Source: Amaurobius ferox | Lineage: Eukaryota > Arthropoda > Arachnida > Araneae > Amaurobiidae | Assembly: GCA_951213105.1 (NCBI GenBank) | Contig: OX578136.1 | Location: 155,069,178 to 155,133,177 of the forward strand | DNA: 64,000 nucleotides | Reading direction: 5' to 3' | Shown here: positions 58,350-64,000 of the stretch, in pieces | How the letters are laid out: every line of letters starts with the position of its first letter | How positions within the stretch are numbered: position 1 is the first letter of the stretch | Notes under the pieces: model-generated | Told to the model about the DNA's origin: nothing | Seen by the model: the letters and a program-made list of their open reading frames with translations, nothing else | Databases searched by the model: none | Position numbers and translations under genes: made by a program

Positions 58350-59291
58350 ACTTTCCTTATATACATAATGTATAAGGAAAGTATTGTGACGGGGTCGAAA
58401 ATTCGAATTGGAGTTTTCGACGAGAGAGCACGTTTCAAGCATTCCTGATCACGAATCAAACATTTTTGAAGTGATGTCTGTGTATGTGTGTGAAAGTATG
58501 TGTGTGTGTGTGTGTCAGTGAGTCTGTGGAGATGATAACTGACGAACGAATGGACCGATTCGAACGAAATTTGGTACAAAAATCACAATCCGTAAACACT
58601 GGAAGACTATTGTTTTCATACGCGATCGAACGTTCAGAACCCCCGTAAATTTTCGAGTGAAATTTTGAAAAAATCGTTAAAAAATGAAAACCGCTAATAA
58701 AGTTACGCAAATAGACATTTCTTATGTAACTTTTTATTAGAAAACGATTGAAATAAATTGTAGAACGTTAACATGAACCGTTCTCGAGATATTGCACATT
58801 TTTCAAAAACTTATCAAAAGTCATATAAAATAAAAAAAAATATTTCCTATTGAGAAACATGTTCACTTTTCATATGTAATACCATGCGATAAATTGGGTG
58901 ACATCATTCTCTTGGATCTAGCTCGTTCCATTCATGAAAAGAGATACTCTGAGTAATACTTTTGTATTTGAACGCCAATAGTCATTTATCTGTTGTAAGA
59001 ATAACTTATTTCTTCGTTCCTAACGCTTGGCGAGATTTTGGCGACGAATTTGGTGGAATGTCGCCAACCTGGCGACCTTTTTCATTGTTGCTAAATTAAC
59101 GAAAAACTCGCCAAATGGATGAAAATGACGCTTAATCAATCAAAATGACGACTCATTGACGAAAATTCAATATCTTGGAAAGAATATAAATATCTACTAT
59201 AATAATAATCTATTTTTTTTTTACTGTAAAAGTAGTAAATTCATTGCATTATATAAGGAAAGTCATGTGCTGCCCACATCAGATTTTTTTA
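58350..59291 (+). mobile_element. A element, copy 9, complete
   Basis: Complete from ACTTTCCTTATATACATAAT to CATGTGCTGCCCACATCAG plus T-run, with GT-rich tracts at 58477-58516. Confidence 0.9.
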
Positions 59292-59540
59292 TTTGAATTT
59301 ACCCTGCTTACACCCTCATTTCCCTTTGATAGCATCAATTTTGGTAACATCAATTTTGGATAATGACAAAACTTATATAGTATTGTTTTGAATGGAGTCC
59401 ACCTACACACTGAATTGGGTCCAATTTCGTGTGCAATTAAAATTTATTTTCTGCTTTTCCGTTTACCACTGTCATGTAGGAGAGGACGCCGAAAACCTTG
59501 TTTTTTTTCCTCATAATTTCCACGTACATTGTAAAGAACA

Positions 59541-60000
59541 TTGCTGCCTCAACTGGGAGTTGAGTTACAGATCTCCGCACTGGCCTACCGAAGCTCTACC
59601 GTTGACCTACTGGGACGGAATTGCAAGTGGACTCTTATTGTCGAAGTGAACTTCTCCACCTTCTAATGTCAGATTGGCGTGCAACGGACAGTCTGACTGA
59701 TCACCTCCTGCTATTTTTACTTTAGGTTAGCCGCTTAATGCTATTTTTATCCTCCCGGTTAGGTTCCTGCTTAGGCGTTGACATCACGATTTGAAATTGG
59801 CGCCCAATATACCACAGTTCACTGAATTCGTGTGAGTCGTACTAGGGTCACTTTTAGACGTCTGATATATTTGCACTAATTTACAGGGTTGATTTGTTCG
59901 GACGACATTGTAAAGAACCTTGCTGCCCCAACCGGGAATCGAATTACGGATCTTCGTACTGGTCAGCCAACTTTCTACCGTTGAGCTACTGGAATGGAAT
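59541..60000 (-). repeat. tRNA-like tandem repeat unit, family G, copy 3
   Basis: Two reversed tRNA-like heads at about 59541-59621 and 59921-60000, 380 bp apart, flank the G body. The first head has a damaged T arm (GGGAGTTGAGTTACAG), while the second keeps GGGAATCGAATTACGG. The head-body-head order is the same as at 2165-2614. Confidence 0.68.
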
Positions 60001-60307
60001 TGCAAGCTATTACTGGCGAAGTGGACTTCGGGACATAGTACTCGTATAATCCATAGTGAAAATATTAATGACCTGGTCAGAAACTCTAATTCGTATTTTC
60101 GTGAATTGTCAGGTGTGGAACATCCTTAAACTGAAATCAAATGTTTTTGAGGTACTGTGTGTGTGCAGAGGGAAGGAAGTGTATGTCAAATGAATGATAC
60201 CTTAGCGCATTTTGATTGTCATCAAAAGGATTCTATAACCATACTGCGTGTTTGCTGGATATCAAACTGAACATCAAAATACTTACAGTTTTAGTCAATG
60301 TATAATT

Positions 60308-60745
60308 AAACAAGAAAGATCAATCATGCATAAGCATTGATTATGAAACACTTTCCAACAGAAATGCAATTTCATTTAAAAAATTTCTAAAATGTGATAC
60401 ATTCAGTGGTGATATCTTTTACATTATCACAGTACTACAGTAATTTATTATACTTAAATATTTAAAACTGTATCGAAATATAAATCATATGATTCTCTAT
60501 GCAAAATCAAGGAATATTTCATTCATATAACTTGTATTCCAGACTCCAGACCTAAATAATTTTGTGTGAAAAAAATTCAGCAATTCTTATGTAACTCACC
60601 CAACAATCGCTTGAGATATTTGCATTCTGCATAAGTTAAAATTAGGCTTCATTGAAGAAATAATAAAAGTTTAGGGTTCATTTAAAATCACAACTATTGT
60701 AATTGCATAGGCACGGAATTTAGATACACAGATTATACGACGATA
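60308..60745 (+). mobile_element. C element, copy 6, first half
   Basis: Starts AACAAGAAAGATCAATCATG and follows copy 2 to TTTAGATACACAGAT, with a small duplication of GATACACAGAT. It then stops at a (GT)n tract, beyond which a B element begins. Confidence 0.72.
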
Positions 60746-60782
60746 CACAGATAATATATGTGTGTGTGTGTATTTACGTATT

Positions 60783-61594
60783 CAAAGTATTGGAATCGTG
60801 CCGAAGATCGGAAATCGAATTTTCGAAGGATCTACACGTTTTGGCACTTCTAGAACACGAAAAAACTATTTTTAGGAAGACGTCTGTGTGTGTAAGGGTG
60901 TATCTGTGTGTGTTACTGCGTGTCTGTGAGGATATTGCATCCACTCTAACTGAAAAACTAATGGACCGAATTTCATAAAATTTGGTATGTTTTTTGTGGG
61001 AAACCCTGATGTTCATTAGATTATAGTACGATTCGTAATAAAAGAATATGCCTTCGTTGCGAAATGGCCGGCAGAAATTGCCTTTATCCACTCTAGCTAA
61101 AAACTAATGGAACAAATTTAACAAAATTTGGTGTATAATATTTTAGTAACCTACAAGTGATTTATATACCAAATTTATCAAAATTTGGTATATAAATCAT
61201 TTATAGGTTATTCTTGTACGATTCGGGAAGAAAGAACGGGCTATTTTTGCGAAGTGGTCCTCAAAATTCGTTATATATAAAAATAAGACTACGTTTGCTC
61301 AATTATATCAATTAAATTCCTATTTTATACGTGATTTTTGACAACAAAAAGAATAAGACTAACCCCATTACTCTAGGACTAGCTGTTGAGATATTCTAGT
61401 GTTTTCGCTACGTCACCTTTGACAATAAGTTCAGCTATCAAATTAGAACCAAATTCAAGTTTAACGTGCAAATTCAATGTCATTTAAAATACTTATGGCT
61501 GCTATTTTGTGCAGATAAACTCAAATTATTATTGAAGAAATAAAGAGAACGTGAATATGAGTCTGCAGGGTATGCTGCCCCCATCAGAATTTTT
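60783..61594 (+). mobile_element. B element, copy 7, old and 5'-truncated
   Basis: Begins after the hairpin (AAAGTATTGGAATCGTGCCG) and ends near GTCTGCAGGGTATGCTGCCC, where the tail has lost part of its stem-loop. It is the most diverged B copy in the window. Confidence 0.72.
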
Positions 61595-61984
61595 AACAAT
61601 ATTACAACAATGATTTATAGAAGTTAACGGGGATTATTTGCAGGCTATTTCGAAAAAAATGTACGATCTATATTTAAAGATCCACCAAATTTTTGTAGAA
61701 TAAAATGTTCAACACATTTAAGCTGTGTGCCAAATTTTAACTCTCTGGGACGTAGGAAAGTGCATTAAAAATGCCATCAAATAAGTATATCATGTATATC
61801 AAAATTAAAAAAAAAAATTGAAAAGTTGTAATCTACCAAATTTATTTTAAAATGTGAAGCCTTTCTCATAGACATAATGATTAAATTCTTGGAAAGATAT
61901 TTATTATATAATATATCTCTTTTTTCTTTCTGGGGGATATCCCAAAAGTCAGAATTTAATTGAATTTGTTTTTTTCCCTATATT

Positions 61985-62362
61985 AAATAATTTTTAATTA
62001 AAAAACTACTTAATATATGTTACTGAAATTTTTTTTATATATTTTATGGGATAATGTGAATATTTCCTAAAAATTTCGAAGCAATTTGTGAATTTTAAAT
62101 TTGCTTAAAAAATGTTTGAAAAATTAGGTCCCATAGGGTTCAATGTATTTCATTTTTTCAATCCGAGTTTAATAAAAAACTAATTGGGTGATATCATTTA
62201 TTTATATTCCCATAGGTCCCACAGACCGTCTGAACAACATACTAAAATTTCATTTTGATAAAGTCATTTTTACGGCAGGTATCGTGCTAACGGACAGACA
62301 GACAGACAGACAGACAGAATGAACAAAGTCATAAACACTTTTCAGCTATGTTGTAAAGTGTT
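61985..62362 (+). mobile_element. C element, copy 7, last half
   Basis: Matches the end of C copy 1 from AAAAACTACTTAATATATGT through a (GACA)5 tract to the TGTTGTAAAGTGTTA hairpin end. Together with copy 6 it may be one element split by the B element between them. Confidence 0.72.
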
Positions 62363-62364
62363 AA

Positions 62365-64000
62365 AAAACTATCTTTTACACTTGAAGATTGCTTCAAATT
62401 TTCACAATGGTCAAGCAACTGTTCATGTATGTAGAGAGTTATGAAATGTAAATAAACTTTTCCCTTTTTTCGATTTACATATTTAGTATATTTTTCTGTT
62501 TTCGGAAACACATTTTCCCCCTTTTCGCTATCGAAAATTATCACATAACTCAATCGTGTATTTTGCACTGTATATGCAAATTATTCATTGACTGGTAAAA
62601 ATGAAACATACGGTATATGATGGTATGCTTTTGAAATTCTCTGAAGATGAGCGTAATTCTCCTGAAAATGCTTTTTAAATAAATTTTTAATATCGAATAT
62701 ACGTTTTCAATATTATCGCAATCCGTCCCTATCTTCCTAAGATGATGTCTGTGCATATGTGCGTGCTGTAAAGAAAAATCCAAGTGACGTGCAGCTACTA
62801 AATTTGGTAGAGATAATCTCAGACAAGTCCTGAACACACCTCAGATCTATTTTTAAAAATCCGATTTAATGCTTACCATTAGTTACTTAAAGTTTCACTT
62901 AAACATTAAATAACTTTCACATCAAACCGTTCGTAGTGATCGAAAAAATTGTCCCAGTTTTAATCTTAACACTATCATATACTTAGTATATTAAGTAACA
63001 CTGATTGCATTGTTCAATCGAGGCAAAACGTTTTCTTCAGAATAAGATTCGACCATGGTATGATATAGGGAGTGATTCAAGCCGTTTACGTGGCCAACGG
63101 AACTTTTCAATCATTGTTAGATAACTTTACATTCTACAGATTCTTATTTGCAGCTAAATCTCCAATATGAATCAAAATTGTCTTAATCAAATTGCTATTT
63201 TCTGTACTAATAAATTCTATAACATTTGACTTCATTTCAGATAAAATTTACTACTAATCAGAGTTGAGTAGCTCTTGATTTGCATTCAGAGTTGCTGAGC
63301 TATATACAGATACGTTGGTTATATGCTTCTCCTTCAAACGAATGAGGATGTGCAACTCAACATTCCCAAGGAGCTGCAACACTATGCTTTTTGAACAGAT
63401 GTAAATTATAGCACATTATACTTTATTTCACCCACAATTCACTATTGCTGTAAACCTACAAGGAAACCTCAGATCTTCTCATAGGAAGTCAGATATTATA
63501 GCCGCAACGCCAGTGGTGTGTACGCTTGTTCGTTCAGAGTATCTCCTGACAGACAATTTATTCTAATTGTAACATCAGTTTTCCAATTGTACCTTCTAAA
63601 CGTCCAATTTTCAACTATACTCTCCATGGGCGCCCGTAGAACTTTTTGCAGGAAGGACGAAGAGTGAAGGATAAGACGTACAACATAGGCTAGATTGATG
63701 TCTGCCTTTGTGATCTTAAAATCCCTTTTTGCCCACTCCTATGGACGCCCGCATGCTACCTCCTAACTGTTTATGTCTTTGAATTGTATCCTCGTCATTA
63801 CGTTTCTTTGAGTTAATAAATTTCAATAAATTTTTCTATATTTAAAAGTATACATTTAAAATTTTAAACTTCACATTTGAATTTTATTAATTTACAAGAA
63901 TAAAGCATATACAACGAGATCTTTAAAATTTCTCAAAACAGACAAAAGAAATGTAAAAATGCAAAATTATTAATAAAATACGTATTTATAAAGATACAGA
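62365..64000. other. intergenic, nothing recognised
   Basis: AT-rich with short ORFs only. GGGCGCCCGTAGAAC (63629) and GGACGCCCGCATGC (63742) might be parts of a degenerate repeat. Confidence 0.4.

Overview
This is a eukaryotic, AT-rich, gene-poor window dominated by transposable elements. I see no bacterial or viral gene layout. Interrupted coding segments with GT..AG borders, tRNA- and 5S-rRNA-derived SINEs, a mariner of the irritans type, a Penelope-like reverse transcriptase fragment and many interspersed non-autonomous elements suggest an arthropod (an arachnid or insect). I cannot place it more precisely from sequence alone.

Host genes. The best candidate is a three-exon gene on the minus strand that spans about 34 kb: a signal-peptide exon (57047-56980), a middle exon (43972-43825) and a terminal exon (23356-23111). 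All three have good splice borders and the phases match (2 then 0). Together they would encode a secreted, cysteine-rich protein of about 153 residues that I do not recognise. A second, weaker candidate on the plus strand (2948-3145 and 3192-3428, with a 46-nt intron) carries one in-frame stop.

Mobile DNA, left third (1-26 kb): a GC-rich patch of unknown origin (about 100-480); tRNA-headed SINEs next to tandem tRNA-like repeats (2.1-2.9 and 5.0-5.7 kb); a tRNA-Leu-like SINE (6.04 kb); a roughly 200-bp tandem repeat (7.1-7.6 kb); a dead mariner (8.2-9.3 kb); nested D and C elements (10.3-12.3 kb); a SINE with a 5S rRNA head (13.7-14.1 kb); a 33-bp minisatellite (14.9-15.8 kb); a foldback element with 270-300-bp arms interrupted by a C element (19.9-22.3 kb); and a MITE carrying two independent SINE insertions (23.4-24.7 kb).

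Middle and right: a nested cluster in which an A element is split by a block of five B elements (26.8-31.5 kb); many further A copies (35, 37, 38, 42.6, 47.7, 49.8, 51.3 and 58.4 kb); a Penelope-like RT fragment between 507-bp inverted arms flanked by (TA)n tracts (39.8-42 kb); a 77-bp satellite array inside a D element (46.6-47.6 kb); a second MITE copy (54.8-56.3 kb) interrupted by a GGCGACATTT-motif array; and a second type of tRNA-like SINE with a perfect 12-bp target duplication (57.56 kb).

The most coherent novel signals are three. First, repeat families A, B, C and D share one architecture (AAAGT-type inverted ends or hairpins, a GT/GTCTG microsatellite and a following CGATAACTG-like segment); A and B also share a stem-loop tail and insert into T-runs. 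Second, two SINE lineages share one body but carry tRNA or 5S rRNA heads. Third, there is the small secreted-protein gene split by about 13- and 20-kb TE-filled introns.
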